This document shows positions 7,626 to 16,058 of a stretch of DNA of 42,992 bases, in pieces. The notes below the pieces were generated by a model. That model did not search any database. It saw nothing but the letters and a program-made list of their open reading frames with translations, and had not been told where the DNA came from. Location of the stretch: NCBI GenBank assembly GCA_029564765.1, contig JAKQPK010000023.1, positions 227,640 through 270,631 on the forward strand. Direction: 5' to 3'. Position 1 is the first letter of the stretch, and every line of letters starts with the position of its first letter. The position numbers and the translations under genes were made by a program. Origin of the DNA: Candidatus Omnitrophota bacterium (GTDB lineage: Bacteria > Omnitrophota > Gorgyraeia > Zapsychrales > Aceulaceae).

Positions 7626-8504
7626 ATGAAGAAAGTCACAGATATTTTCTCCCAAAAAAAACGAACGTTCTCCTTAGAGCTTTTTCCTCCACGGACACCT
7701 GAGGGCTATGAGAAACTTTTGAAAACCTTGGAGCTTTTTGCGCGCCTCGATCCTGACTTTATCTCTTGCACCTACGGGGCCGGAGGCGGAAGCCGCGAAA
7801 AGACCTTGGATATCGTTGAGCACATTCAAAAAGCCCATCATATCCCCGCGATCGCGCATTTAACATGCGTTCTTAACACCAAGGATCAGATCAGAAATAT
7901 CTTAAGCGATATCAAAATCCGCGGCATCCAAAATGTCCTGGCACTGCGTGGTGATCCTCCCGCGGATGATCCTAGCTGGCAGCCGGCTGAAGATCATTTT
8001 CACTATGCTTATGAACTATGCGATTTTATTAAAACATCTTTTCCTGATGCCTTCGCGATCGGTGTGGCAGGATTTCCTGAAGGGCATATCTCCTGCCCCA
8101 ATAAAGAACAGGATGTCCTTTACCTAAAAATGAAAATAGACGCTGGCGGCCAATTCATCATGACACAGCTCTTTTTTGATAACCATGATTACTTTGACTA
8201 TGTCAAACGTTTGCGCGCCCTCAAGATCAACTGCCCTGTCTTGCCGGGCATTTTACCGATCACGGACTACCACGGGATGATCAACTTTTGTAAGCGATGT
8301 GGCACAAAGGTGCCAGACCCTATTCATCGCTTGTTTAGCTCAACCGCTGATGACAAGGACACGACCGTTAAGAAAGGTATTGACCTTTGTATCAAGCAAT
8401 GCAGAGACCTTTTAAACAATGGCGCCCCGGGAATACACTTTTATCCTCTGAACAAGATCCACCCTTTAGACGCCATCATTGCCAACATAAAGGATGCCTT
8501 ATGA
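7626..8504 (+). CDS. metF: Methylenetetrahydrofolate reductase
   Basis: A 292-residue MetF of the flavoprotein TIM-barrel family. It carries the N-terminal FSLELFPPRTPEG, DFISCTYGAGGGSR, HLTCV, VLALRGDPP near residue 105, FMTQLFFD and the C-terminal PGIHFYPLNK. It reduces 5,10-methylene-THF to 5-methyl-THF for methionine synthesis or one-carbon pathways. The ATG at 7626 is preferred over that at 7614 because the latter lies in a promoter -10 box. The TGA overlaps the ATG of the next gene (ATGA), so the two are co-transcribed. With that neighbour it is the only plus-strand gene here. Confidence 0.95.
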   Translation: MKKVTDIFSQKKRTFSLELFPPRTPEGYEKLLKTLELFARLDPDFISCTYGAGGGSREKTLDIVEHIQKAHHIPAIAHLTCVLNTKDQIRNILSDIKIRGIQNVLALRGDPPADDPSWQPAEDHFHYAYELCDFIKTSFPDAFAIGVAGFPEGHISCPNKEQDVLYLKMKIDAGGQFIMTQLFFDNHDYFDYVKRLRALKINCPVLPGILPITDYHGMINFCKRCGTKVPDPIHRLFSSTADDKDTTVKKGIDLCIKQCRDLLNNGAPGIHFYPLNKIHPLDAIIANIKDAL

Positions 8505-9094
8505 AAAAAATGTTTCTTCTGATGATCCCTTGTTTGTTCATCACGCGCCTGGCATGGGCCTCAGCAGGACAAGCGATCCAGCAGCAACGCCAAATGCAGG
8601 AAATGGCCATACAAAAAGCGATTGCCGAACAGCAGATCCAGCAGCAGATCGCGGCGCAACAGCAGATCGCGGCGCAACAGCAGATCGTTGTCCAGGAACA
8701 TATCGCCTTACAAACCCAACCCCGCCCCTCACCTACAGGCGAGGAATACATCGTCTCCTTAAAAGATGTCTTCAAATCCCTGGAGACCTCCAGCAAGGCG
8801 TGGGCCCTGATGATCGACCGCGACCCGAAAATTTTAGTGGTCACGGAATATATTGATTATTTTAAGGACAATCGGATCAATATCAGGAAGCCAGCGGAGT
8901 ATTATGTTGACTTGATCGACATGATGGCGGAACAAGACCCGGTGATGTTAACAAATCCTTTTAAGAATGTTTTTCAGCTTGTATCGATCTTGGAATATGA
9001 TTTTGATAACGGGCAGGATAAAGATAAGATGATCATGAACCTTCTTGGGCGTGAAGGATACCTGCAGAACAAAAAACGCCTGGGCCTTCCTTAG
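8501..9094 (+). CDS. Gln-rich secreted protein, function unknown
   Basis: A 197-residue protein I cannot assign. It starts with a clear signal peptide (MKKMFLLMIPCLFITRLAWASA) cleaved near residue 20. Residues 25-70 are very rich in Gln, Ala and Ile and include tandem repeats of QQIAAQ that probably form a coiled coil. The rest (about 80-197) is a soluble domain with EYIVSLKDVFKSLE and several Asp-rich stretches. AAGGA sits 7 bases before the ATG, and the ATG overlaps the metF stop. The stop lies 2 bases from the stop of the convergent membrane/TPR gene. It is probably periplasmic. Confidence 0.8.
   Translation: MKKMFLLMIPCLFITRLAWASAGQAIQQQRQMQEMAIQKAIAEQQIQQQIAAQQQIAAQQQIVVQEHIALQTQPRPSPTGEEYIVSLKDVFKSLETSSKAWALMIDRDPKILVVTEYIDYFKDNRINIRKPAEYYVDLIDMMAEQDPVMLTNPFKNVFQLVSILEYDFDNGQDKDKMIMNLLGREGYLQNKKRLGLP
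8642..8687 (+). repeat. 18-bp tandem repeat, about 2.5 copies, in the Gln-rich gene
   Basis: The unit CAGCAGATCGCGGCGCAA occurs exactly at 8642-8659 and 8660-8677, and its first 10 bases recur at 8678-8687. It encodes QQIAAQ repeats. Exact copies suggest recent slippage, so copy number may vary between strains. Confidence 0.85.
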
Positions 9095-9096
9095 AG

Positions 9097-10938
9097 CTAC
9101 CGCTTCTTTTCTCTTTCAAAAACCTCTTTTTTTGTCGCGAGGACTTCCTGCAGATTCTGGCGTAACGACCCCGACAGCGGGTCAAGCTTTAAGGCCCGGC
9201 GCAATATCCCTTCCGCGCGAAAATAGTTCGCGTTGTGAATATGATAGAACGCTAGATTGTTCAAAGCCATGATGTCGCGCGGATCAAGCTTAAGCGCCCT
9301 TCGAAAGCAAGCGGCAGCTTTGTCGAATTCCCTGATAAAAAAATAATTGAGCCCCATATTGTTGTACACGCGGCCATCCTTGGGGCGAAATCTCAAAGCT
9401 CGCCGATATTCATCCAGCGCGCGAAGAGGATCTTGTAGCGCTTCATAACAATGCGCTAGATCAAAATGTATCTCGAACATCAATTCCTCATATGTCGCCT
9501 GCGCCTTTGTCCCTGAGGATCTTTGGGCGTATCCTGCCATAATATCCAAAGCGCGCTGATATTCCGCGATCGCAAGATCATAATCACCGTTAAAATAATA
9601 CGCCCGGGCCAATAAGATACGCACCCGCCCAAACTGAGGCTGATAACGCAACGTTCTTTGAAAAAGAGGGATCTCCCCTTGCCAATAACGGGATTGTTCC
9701 TTAGCGATCAATGCCAGAAGAAATACCGCTAAAACAAAAAAAGCTATCGCGATCCGCTGTATTTTAGCGGCAGGCAAAATTCTATACGCCCATCGTGCGG
9801 CCGCCAGGATCGCCAACAAAAAACCGAACAACGGCACATACAGGAAATGTTCTGATGTTAGGATCAGCGCGTATTCGTTGATCAAGGGAACGATGTTCAT
9901 TATAGGCGCCAACGCGATGACGAACCACCCAATACCAAAATAAAAAACCTTCCTCGCCTGAGGGTCGAGCTTTCTCGACAGCCAGATCACGCCGGCCGAT
10001 AGCGCCAGCAGAACAACGATCGGCAAGAACGAAAAGTGAAGGATATCCAAGCTACGATAATAGTGCAGGTCTGCTGGGAGGATCAAAACACGCACGTACA
10101 TCAAAAGTGTTTGGGGGATCGACAAAAGACGCAGCCCTAGTTCCTCTGGATGATCAAAGATCGCCGGCATAGAAACAGCGGCCAGGCGGCGCAAGGTAAA
10201 ATATCCGGCCAGAAATAATAGATAAACCCCCAAGGGCAAAAAATAGCGGGACCACTTTTTCTGCCCTTGTTGGCCAGAAGGAAAAAGGAGCGCGTAAAGA
10301 AAAATAAGCGCTGGTAATATCACGATACTTTCTTTGCAAAGAAGCGCTAACAGAAAGAAAAACCCAGCCGTCACGAGCCTTGCGTTCTTTGAAAAGACTG
10401 TGACTGCGGATCGATAACGCAGATAAGAAAGAAAACTTAAAAAACAAAAAAAAGCGGATAGCAAATTCGATACACCCGCGATAGCGCAAACAGCTTCGCT
10501 TTGGACAGGATGCACAAGGAACAAAAGGCCGCATCCAAACGCCGTCAAAGGCCCAAGGGTCATTGCGCGCAAGATCAGAAAGGCCAGGACGCTGTTGAAA
10601 ACATGGCAAAGGACATTGACAAAATGATACCCGCGCGGAAGGCCACCAAAGAGCAGGAATAAAAACCGGTTGAAGATGTCCAATAGCGGCCGATAATACG
10701 CATTCACGTTATCTTGGCCGATAAACGTACCAGAGGGCTTGCCCAAGAAGACCTGCGACACATTATCCCATCGTTCGATCTGCGCGTTGCCGACGATAAA
10801 AATATAATCATCATGGACAAAAGGATAGGACAGAACGTTGCCGTATAACAAAAACCCCACCAACAAAAATACCGCGAAGACATGCCACGCGCGCATATCA
10901 TGTGATCTTTGATTAAGAAAATCTTTTAGAGGTCTCAT
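9097..10938 (-). CDS. Multi-pass membrane protein with C-terminal TPRs (TMTC/GT-C-like)
   Basis: A 613-residue protein. Residues 1-410 hold about ten hydrophobic segments. The first loop carries FVHDDYIFI, an acidic pair like that in GT-C glycosyltransferases and the TMTC family. Residues about 430-600 hold four TPR units (for example VYNNMGLNYFFIREFDKAAACFRRAL and similar). TMTC proteins use a polyprenyl-linked mannose donor for protein O-mannosylation; whether this one does is inference. It is likely an inner-membrane enzyme with the TPRs facing the periplasm. The gene lies 40 bases after the Hpt gene and ends 2 bases from the convergent Gln-rich gene. The start has no strong ribosome site, and an ATG 14 codons in is possible. 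Confidence 0.8.
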   Translation of the reverse strand: MRPLKDFLNQRSHDMRAWHVFAVFLLVGFLLYGNVLSYPFVHDDYIFIVGNAQIERWDNVSQVFLGKPSGTFIGQDNVNAYYRPLLDIFNRFLFLLFGGLPRGYHFVNVLCHVFNSVLAFLILRAMTLGPLTAFGCGLLFLVHPVQSEAVCAIAGVSNLLSAFFCFLSFLSYLRYRSAVTVFSKNARLVTAGFFFLLALLCKESIVILPALIFLYALLFPSGQQGQKKWSRYFLPLGVYLLFLAGYFTLRRLAAVSMPAIFDHPEELGLRLLSIPQTLLMYVRVLILPADLHYYRSLDILHFSFLPIVVLLALSAGVIWLSRKLDPQARKVFYFGIGWFVIALAPIMNIVPLINEYALILTSEHFLYVPLFGFLLAILAAARWAYRILPAAKIQRIAIAFFVLAVFLLALIAKEQSRYWQGEIPLFQRTLRYQPQFGRVRILLARAYYFNGDYDLAIAEYQRALDIMAGYAQRSSGTKAQATYEELMFEIHFDLAHCYEALQDPLRALDEYRRALRFRPKDGRVYNNMGLNYFFIREFDKAAACFRRALKLDPRDIMALNNLAFYHIHNANYFRAEGILRRALKLDPLSGSLRQNLQEVLATKKEVFEREKKR

Positions 10939-10978
10939 AGGATAAAAGGTGGGTTGTGCTGACCTTGCAAAGGCTTGC

Positions 10979-11332
10979 TCACGATGACAGCTGTTTTCTC
11001 ACAGCTGCCATATGTCCTTGAAATTGCGCGAATTCTAAAAGCGCTTTATCAAAACTTTCCTGGAACAAAGGCAGGTCCTTTTGCTTGGCGGCGTCTTCCA
11101 TGGTCTTGAATAATGACCATAGACGTTTCGCGCCAATATTGCCGGCCGCCCCTTTGACCGCGTGGGCCGCGTCAGCCAATATCGGAAAATCTACACTCGT
11201 TAATGCCTGTCGGATCCCCTCCAACCGCTGAGGAACGTCTTCTAAGAAGATATCGATCAGCTCAAGCAATAAGACCTTATCCCCCTGAATACGGTATAAC
11301 ACATCTTCCAGATCAAGAATGGGTTCGTCCAT
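10979..11332 (-). CDS. Hpt-domain phosphotransfer protein
   Basis: A 117-residue single-domain histidine phosphotransfer protein. The phosphorylated His is His57 in AAHAVKGAAGNIGA, and the rest is predicted helical, as in four-helix Hpt bundles. Its ATG follows the TAA of the hybrid kinase with no gap (TAAATG). A GGAG lies 9 bases upstream inside the kinase gene, so the two are probably made in fixed ratio. It should accept phosphate from the kinase's receiver Asp and pass it to a response regulator. No such regulator gene lies in the window. Confidence 0.92.
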   Translation of the reverse strand: MDEPILDLEDVLYRIQGDKVLLLELIDIFLEDVPQRLEGIRQALTSVDFPILADAAHAVKGAAGNIGAKRLWSLFKTMEDAAKQKDLPLFQESFDKALLEFAQFQGHMAAVRKQLSS

Positions 11333-12910
11333 TTAAGCGCTCTCCTTCGGCAAGCCAACAACCCCTTCGATCGTGCCGTAAAATTTTTGCGCGTCGATCG
11401 GCTTGGAGATATAAGCGTCCATACCGGCATCAAGGCATTTTTTTTCGTCCTCCGCCATCGCGCGCGCGGTCATGGCAACCACAGGGATATGTTCTTTGCT
11501 TATCTTCTCGCGCTCACGGATCATGCGCGTCGCCTGAAGCCCATCTAAAACAGGCATTTGAACGTCCATCAAGACCAGGTCGAATTTTTTCTGCGCGACT
11601 TGGTCGACAGCTTGTTGGCCATTCTCAACAGTCGTGACCAGCCATCCCCGCTTTTCCAAAAGCTTCACGGCAATCTTCTGGTTCAAAGGATTATCTTCCG
11701 CCAGCAAAATGTTCAAGATCCTCAATCCTTTAGAGGAAACTTCAGGCCGCTGAAAGAATTCATTTTCTTTATGGGCAGAGGACATCGGCATGCCAGTATC
11801 CGGTTTGGCCTTCAAGCGGATGGAGAAAATGAACGTGCTTCCTGTTCCTTCCTCGCTTTCGATACGAATATGACCGTCCATCATTTCAACAAGCTTTTTA
11901 CAGATCGCAAGTCCCAGCCCCGTACCGCCATAGCGACGCGTGATCGAAGCGTCCGCTTGGGTAAAGACATCAAAGATCGTTGCTTGCTTATCCTTAGGGA
12001 TCCCGATACCCGTGTCTGAGATCGAAAATGTCAAGATCACTTCATCATCCAAGGCAAAGGCCGCGTCCACGATAATCTCAACCTGGCCTTCATGCGTGAA
12101 TTTAATAGCGTTATTAACAAGATTGATGATGATCTGCCGCAAACGCGTTGAATCCCCGACCACCAAACGCGGGACATTCGGCTTAACGCGCGAGACAAGC
12201 TTGATATTTTTTTTATGCGCCAAAACAGAGAGCCCTTTTGTAATGCTGTCGATCACCTGCCAAAGGTTGAATTCAATAGCTTCCAGCTTGATCTTGCCTG
12301 ATTCCACGCGGGAAATATCCAAAATATCATTCAGAAGGTTCAGCAGATTATCCGCTGCTTCCTTGGCAGTCATTAAGTTGTCACGCTGTTCCTGCGTAAG
12401 GTCCATATCAAGGGTCAGATCCAACATGCCGATCACAGCGTTCATCGGCGTGCGAACCTCGTGCGACATGTTCGCTAAGAACATGCTCTTGGCGCTATTG
12501 GCTTCCTCAGCGGCGATCTTAGCCTGCAACAGGCCTTCACGCGCTTTTTTATGCTCTGTGATATCTTCAACAACGCCATCAACGACCAAGTTGCCGCTAT
12601 CCTTTGCTTTGGCAAGAACGGCGTTCAGGGAGCACTCGATCACCTGTCCGTCCCCTTTTTTGATCTTGATCCATTCGTTGCGGACACGGCCTTCGCTAGA
12701 GATCTTGGTCATCAGGCGATCAAATTCTTCCGTGTCCTTAAAAATGTCTTTCAGGCGCACATGAGAAATATTCTGATCGGAATAACCAAGCATACGGTTA
12801 AAAGCAGGGTTGGCAAAAAGAACCTGGCTGTTGGAATCCAGGGACCATCGAAAAATGCCGGCTTCCAGGTTGCGGATCAATTCTTCACACTGCAGATGGG
12901 ATTCATGCAT
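11333..12910 (-). CDS. Soluble PAS hybrid sensor histidine kinase
   Basis: A 525-residue kinase with no membrane segments. Domains in order: PAS/PAC (about 10-125); HisKA with His150 in ANMSHEVRTPMNA; HATPase with NNAIKFT, DTGIGI and GGTGLGLA (about 190-365); and a receiver domain with Asp449 in LMDVQMPVLDG and a SKP lysine near 503. It would sense a cytoplasmic or redox signal through PAS and relay phosphate His-Asp to the adjacent Hpt protein. The ATG at 12910 (MHESHLQ) is chosen because the 29-codon open extension overlaps the upstream membrane-protein gene. The upstream small membrane protein could be its membrane partner, but that is only suggested by linkage. Confidence 0.92.
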   Translation of the reverse strand: MHESHLQCEELIRNLEAGIFRWSLDSNSQVLFANPAFNRMLGYSDQNISHVRLKDIFKDTEEFDRLMTKISSEGRVRNEWIKIKKGDGQVIECSLNAVLAKAKDSGNLVVDGVVEDITEHKKAREGLLQAKIAAEEANSAKSMFLANMSHEVRTPMNAVIGMLDLTLDMDLTQEQRDNLMTAKEAADNLLNLLNDILDISRVESGKIKLEAIEFNLWQVIDSITKGLSVLAHKKNIKLVSRVKPNVPRLVVGDSTRLRQIIINLVNNAIKFTHEGQVEIIVDAAFALDDEVILTFSISDTGIGIPKDKQATIFDVFTQADASITRRYGGTGLGLAICKKLVEMMDGHIRIESEEGTGSTFIFSIRLKAKPDTGMPMSSAHKENEFFQRPEVSSKGLRILNILLAEDNPLNQKIAVKLLEKRGWLVTTVENGQQAVDQVAQKKFDLVLMDVQMPVLDGLQATRMIREREKISKEHIPVVAMTARAMAEDEKKCLDAGMDAYISKPIDAQKFYGTIEGVVGLPKESA

Positions 12911-12915
12911 AAAAG

Positions 12916-13209
12916 TTAGCCGCGCTTTATTTTGATGTTGACCGCGATGGCGTAAAAACAAAAAACACCTGTGATCATGCTCAAGAACATCAGGCAAACA
13001 GGGATCGGAGACAGCGTCCCTTGAGAAAGGTCCATGATCGACCGGATCTGGGTCACATAAGCGATGGCGATAAGTCCAAGCGTGATGACCGATCCAGATA
13101 CGATCAAGATAAGCAATGAAAACAGAAAAGAGATCAAGACGACAAAAAAATTGTACGAAAAAAGGCTTCCTTTAGCGATGTGACTAGCGGCGATACCGAT
13201 ACGTTGCAT
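12916..13209 (-). CDS. Small membrane protein, unknown
   Basis: A 97-residue protein I do not recognise. It has a hydrophobic stretch at about 18-52, long enough for one or two membrane spans, and another at about 68-90, ending in a positive tail (IKIKRG). It lies 18 bases after the M48 protease gene and its stop is 5 bases before the kinase start, so it is co-transcribed with the phosphorelay. It could anchor or inform the soluble kinase. Nothing in the sequence proves a function. Confidence 0.7.
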   Translation of the reverse strand: MQRIGIAASHIAKGSLFSYNFFVVLISFLFSLLILIVSGSVITLGLIAIAYVTQIRSIMDLSQGTLSPIPVCLMFLSMITGVFCFYAIAVNIKIKRG

Positions 13210-13227
13210 ATGCGAAAATAGTTAAGA

Positions 13228-14016
13228 TTATTGCGAATAATTGCCTATATGGCCATATTTTGCCGACGCCAAAGGGATCTCCTCTTTGACGCGTTTGATC
13301 CTGTCCTCAATAAAAGGGTGCGTGCGAAGCCACAGCGGAACAAAATCCCCTTTTGATTCTTTTTGCAATAATTCGAATGCGTCTATCATACCATTTAGGT
13401 CATATCCTGCCAAGTATAGATACTTGATCCCAAGGCTATCCGCCTGATATTCATCCTTACGGCTGAACGCTGAAAAGACAAGGTTCATCGCCACATCCGC
13501 GGATTGGGACGCGATAGCGCGGGCCTGCGCGTTGAGCTGGCTTAAAACGACCGTTCCGATGATATTATATCCTAACGCGGCCTGGAATTTCTTGGCGATG
13601 TGCCGCGCGGAACAGTGCCCCAACTCATGCGCCACGACACCGGCGATCGCGTCGTCTGTCTTTAATTTATCAAAAAGCCCTGTATACATATACACAAAAC
13701 CACCAGGTGTGGTAAAAGCGTTCAGTTCATCTTTTTCGATCAAATAAAACGAATACAGATAGTCCTGACGGTCACTGATAACAGAAAGACGGCGCCCGAT
13801 CTGCTGCAAGCGGTTGACCTTCACAGGATCAGCGCTAAAACGATACTCTTTGCTAATGCTTTTATGCAGGTCCTGGCCCATGGACACTTCCGTCGCGGTC
13901 GAAAGCAAAATGCTTTCGTTCTTTCCGGTCGCGGGGTTATAGATGGTCGTGCAGGCGGACAAGAAAAAACATCCAACGATCAGCAGGATCCTTTGTGCCC
14001 AAGAAAAATGCGCCAT
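13228..14016 (-). CDS. M48-family metalloprotease lipoprotein
   Basis: A 262-residue protein with a lipoprotein signal ending FFLSAC (Cys22) and an M48 zinc-protease domain. The zinc motif is HELGH at residues 130-134. The third ligand is probably Glu189 in KDEYQADSLG. Similar BepA/YcaL/LoiP proteins act in the periplasm on misassembled outer-membrane proteins. It lacks the TPR domain of BepA. The ATG at 14016 is preferred over an upstream TTG that lies within the end of the HD-like gene. Lipid anchoring to the outer or inner membrane is likely; the substrate is unknown. Confidence 0.88.
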   Translation of the reverse strand: MAHFSWAQRILLIVGCFFLSACTTIYNPATGKNESILLSTATEVSMGQDLHKSISKEYRFSADPVKVNRLQQIGRRLSVISDRQDYLYSFYLIEKDELNAFTTPGGFVYMYTGLFDKLKTDDAIAGVVAHELGHCSARHIAKKFQAALGYNIIGTVVLSQLNAQARAIASQSADVAMNLVFSAFSRKDEYQADSLGIKYLYLAGYDLNGMIDAFELLQKESKGDFVPLWLRTHPFIEDRIKRVKEEIPLASAKYGHIGNYSQ

Positions 14017-14020
14017 ATTC

Positions 14021-14638
14021 TTATCGTTCAAATTTTACAACGTTCTGCCACCAGCAAGAACTGTCCCAGCGGCAAAGGCTGCGCCACATCCGGCGCGCGG
14101 TCTTTGTCTTTAGAAATTCTGGAGCCCGTGTTAAAAAGATCTTGGCCTTCAGATGCCCTGATTGATAATACTCCTTGGCTTGCACCAGGCATTCTAAGAT
14201 ATCCGCATCGCGCGCGATCAAGCTTTCCTTGGTCTTTTGCGCGTCGTATTCTTTACGCAGGCTCGTTAATTCACTTTTCACTTTCTCGTCAAGGCTATTG
14301 ACCTGATCCGCAAAAACTTTCTTTTCCGCCGCTTTAAAGTCAATATAATAATGGCCCATCTTGTGCAGATCGTTGATACGGGCTTCATGGATATCATTAA
14401 AAAGCGCCATCATAACCACCCGATAGGGATCCGCGTCCTCTAAAAGAGCGATATAATGCGCCATGATCGCGCAACGAAACGAATGTTCGGCAACGCTCTC
14501 AGGGTCCTTGATACCAGCGACCCACCAGCCGCTGCGCTTGACCTTCTTTAAGAGCCCCGCTTCAGCGAAAAAATCTAATGACGCGCGTGGGTCTTTAAGA
14601 ACGTTCTTACTTTTTTTCTTTTTGTCGGGTGATTTCAT
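14021..14638 (-). CDS. HD-domain-like hydrolase (YfbR/HDDC2 type) with altered HD motif
   Basis: A 205-residue protein resembling 5'-deoxynucleotidases and HDDC2. It has WWVAGIKDPESVAEHSFR near residue 40 with the first metal-binding His, and MALFNDIHEARINDLHK near residue 78. The usual HD pair in the second motif is ND here, while the downstream Glu and Asp are kept. The distal Asp is probably in ARDADILE near 143. It may hydrolyse nucleoside monophosphates in the cytoplasm if Asn can replace His at the metal site. The gene overlaps rlmB by 32 bases. Confidence 0.8.
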   Translation of the reverse strand: MKSPDKKKKSKNVLKDPRASLDFFAEAGLLKKVKRSGWWVAGIKDPESVAEHSFRCAIMAHYIALLEDADPYRVVMMALFNDIHEARINDLHKMGHYYIDFKAAEKKVFADQVNSLDEKVKSELTSLRKEYDAQKTKESLIARDADILECLVQAKEYYQSGHLKAKIFLTRAPEFLKTKTARRMWRSLCRWDSSCWWQNVVKFER

Positions 14639-15329
14639 AGCAAAGAATGGTTGTGGCTTGCGCCGCGTTAAGCGACAGCCGGGGTTGTCGCATCGGGATC
14701 GTTATTTTTAGGTCCAGCTGATTGAGCACGATCTCACGAATGCCTTTTTGTTCGGAACCTATGACCAGCCCTAAAGGAAAATGGAGCGATGTATCAAAAA
14801 CGCTTTCGCCATCACCGACCACGGCTCCGACGATCCAAAAGCCTTTCTTTTTCGCCATACTGATCGCGGCGACAAGGTTCGACGTCCTCGCTACAGGCAC
14901 ATGATTATCCGCGCCTGAAGCGACACGGCAAACCGTATCGGTAATATCCACAGAATCCTTACGCGGTAACACGATCCCGAAATGACCTAAGCACGCGAGG
15001 CTACGCATGATCGAACCTAAATTCTGAGGGTCCTTGAGGCCGTCTAAAAAAAGAAGGGACATGTGATCACGCGCGGCCTTTTCCAGCAGATCATCGTAGG
15101 ACATGTATTGAAAATCTTCCACATCAGCCAAGATGCCCTGGCTGTGGATATTACGGGTCAGCTTTAACATCTTTGTCGCTGGGATCTGACAGAAGCCGAT
15201 GTTCCATTGAGCAGCTTTTTTGCGCACGTACCCAGCGTCCGGATGCCCCTGCTCAACAAGGATCTTGCGGATCGATTTAGGATTCGCCTTAAGACGCTCA
15301 ATAACTGGATTCTTACCGTAGAGTCTCAT
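14607..15329 (-). CDS. rlmB: TrmH/SpoU-family rRNA 2'-O-methyltransferase, RlmB-like
   Basis: A 240-residue SPOUT methyltransferase. Residues 1-75 form the L30e-like RNA-binding domain (MRLYGKNPVIERLK). The SPOUT domain holds motif 1 NLGSIMRS near residue 103, motif 2 VIGSEQKGI near 190 and motif 3 SLNAAQA near 218. RlmB methylates G2251 of 23S rRNA; other TrmH-family specificities are possible. The ATG overlaps the stop of the zinc-ribbon gene (ATGA), and its end overlaps the HD gene by 32 bases. Confidence 0.88.
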   Translation of the reverse strand: MRLYGKNPVIERLKANPKSIRKILVEQGHPDAGYVRKKAAQWNIGFCQIPATKMLKLTRNIHSQGILADVEDFQYMSYDDLLEKAARDHMSLLFLDGLKDPQNLGSIMRSLACLGHFGIVLPRKDSVDITDTVCRVASGADNHVPVARTSNLVAAISMAKKKGFWIVGAVVGDGESVFDTSLHFPLGLVIGSEQKGIREIVLNQLDLKITIPMRQPRLSLNAAQATTILCYEITRQKEKK

Positions 15330-16051
15330 CCTATAGTATCAAAATGGTAGATCTTGTTTAAAAGCGGCATCGCGATCAAGACCAGCAAATATACATAGAT
15401 AATGATCGAAACGATGATCGAAATGACATCGAGTGTTTTCTCCCACGTCATGTTCCTGTCCAAAAGGTCCTTTAAGGCGCTGCGCTGGCCCTTTTTGACC
15501 TTGGCATCCGATATCTGGCGGACAGGATCGAGATCGATAAAAACTTTTCCGGAAAAAACCTCCTGCTCGATCATATCATATTCTTGATTATAAGAACACT
15601 CCGCCGGATCATGTTGCGCTTCCCCATGCGCGGGAATATATTGGTATCCGCATTTAGCGCAATAAGATTTAGGCGTAAAAAAATACACCATGGAATAAAT
15701 AACGTTCACAAAAAGCCACGGGATCTTGATCAGGGTCCCCAGGTCAGGCGGACGGATGAAGAATCTTTTCGCGGCGCGCCCTTTCTTGAGCTCATGCAGA
15801 TTGAAACGATAAGAGGACAAAAAAGTCGATCCCCGAAAGAATGTTCCTATCAAGTATTCTTTGCGGTCATGGGTTATTTTATCTTGGAATTTCAGCTCTT
15901 TGGCCTTGGACAAATCGAAAGCTGAGCCCTTATTTTGGCTTTCACCTATAAAATCGGCTTCTTTAGCTGTTAACAGGGATCCTTCGCAATACAGGCATTT
16001 CAACTGCGCATCTTCCTTATACACAACACGGCACCGAGGACATTTTTTCAT
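15326..16051 (-). CDS. Zinc-ribbon membrane protein, unknown
   Basis: A 241-residue protein of unknown role. The N-terminus is a four-Cys zinc ribbon (CPRC near 4-7 and CLYC near 19-22). A second CxxC (CAKC) follows near 132. Hydrophobic segments lie at about 108-127 and 205-232, so it probably has two membrane spans with the ribbon on one side. It sits between a glycosyltransferase gene and rlmB, overlapping rlmB by 4 bases. Linkage to the sugar trio upstream hints at an envelope role. Confidence 0.75.
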   Translation of the reverse strand: MKKCPRCRVVYKEDAQLKCLYCEGSLLTAKEADFIGESQNKGSAFDLSKAKELKFQDKITHDRKEYLIGTFFRGSTFLSSYRFNLHELKKGRAAKRFFIRPPDLGTLIKIPWLFVNVIYSMVYFFTPKSYCAKCGYQYIPAHGEAQHDPAECSYNQEYDMIEQEVFSGKVFIDLDPVRQISDAKVKKGQRSALKDLLDRNMTWEKTLDVISIIVSIIIYVYLLVLIAMPLLNKIYHFDTIG

Positions 16052-16058
16052 AATTCAC

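Noticed and set aside
8642-8687. Short repeats as a CRISPR array
   Set aside because: There are no spacers, the copies are contiguous and in a coding frame.
8494-8856. Frame with repeated GATADR units in the plus strand
   Set aside because: It is an alternate frame of the Gln-rich gene's DNA repeats, and the signal-peptide frame has the ribosome site.
11940-12764. A 274-residue open frame antisense to the hybrid kinase
   Set aside because: It lies wholly opposite a strong kinase gene with all its motifs; its product is Ser/Arg/Thr-rich with no domain.
12911-12997. 29-codon extension of the hybrid kinase
   Set aside because: It overlaps the small membrane-protein gene and adds no recognisable domain.
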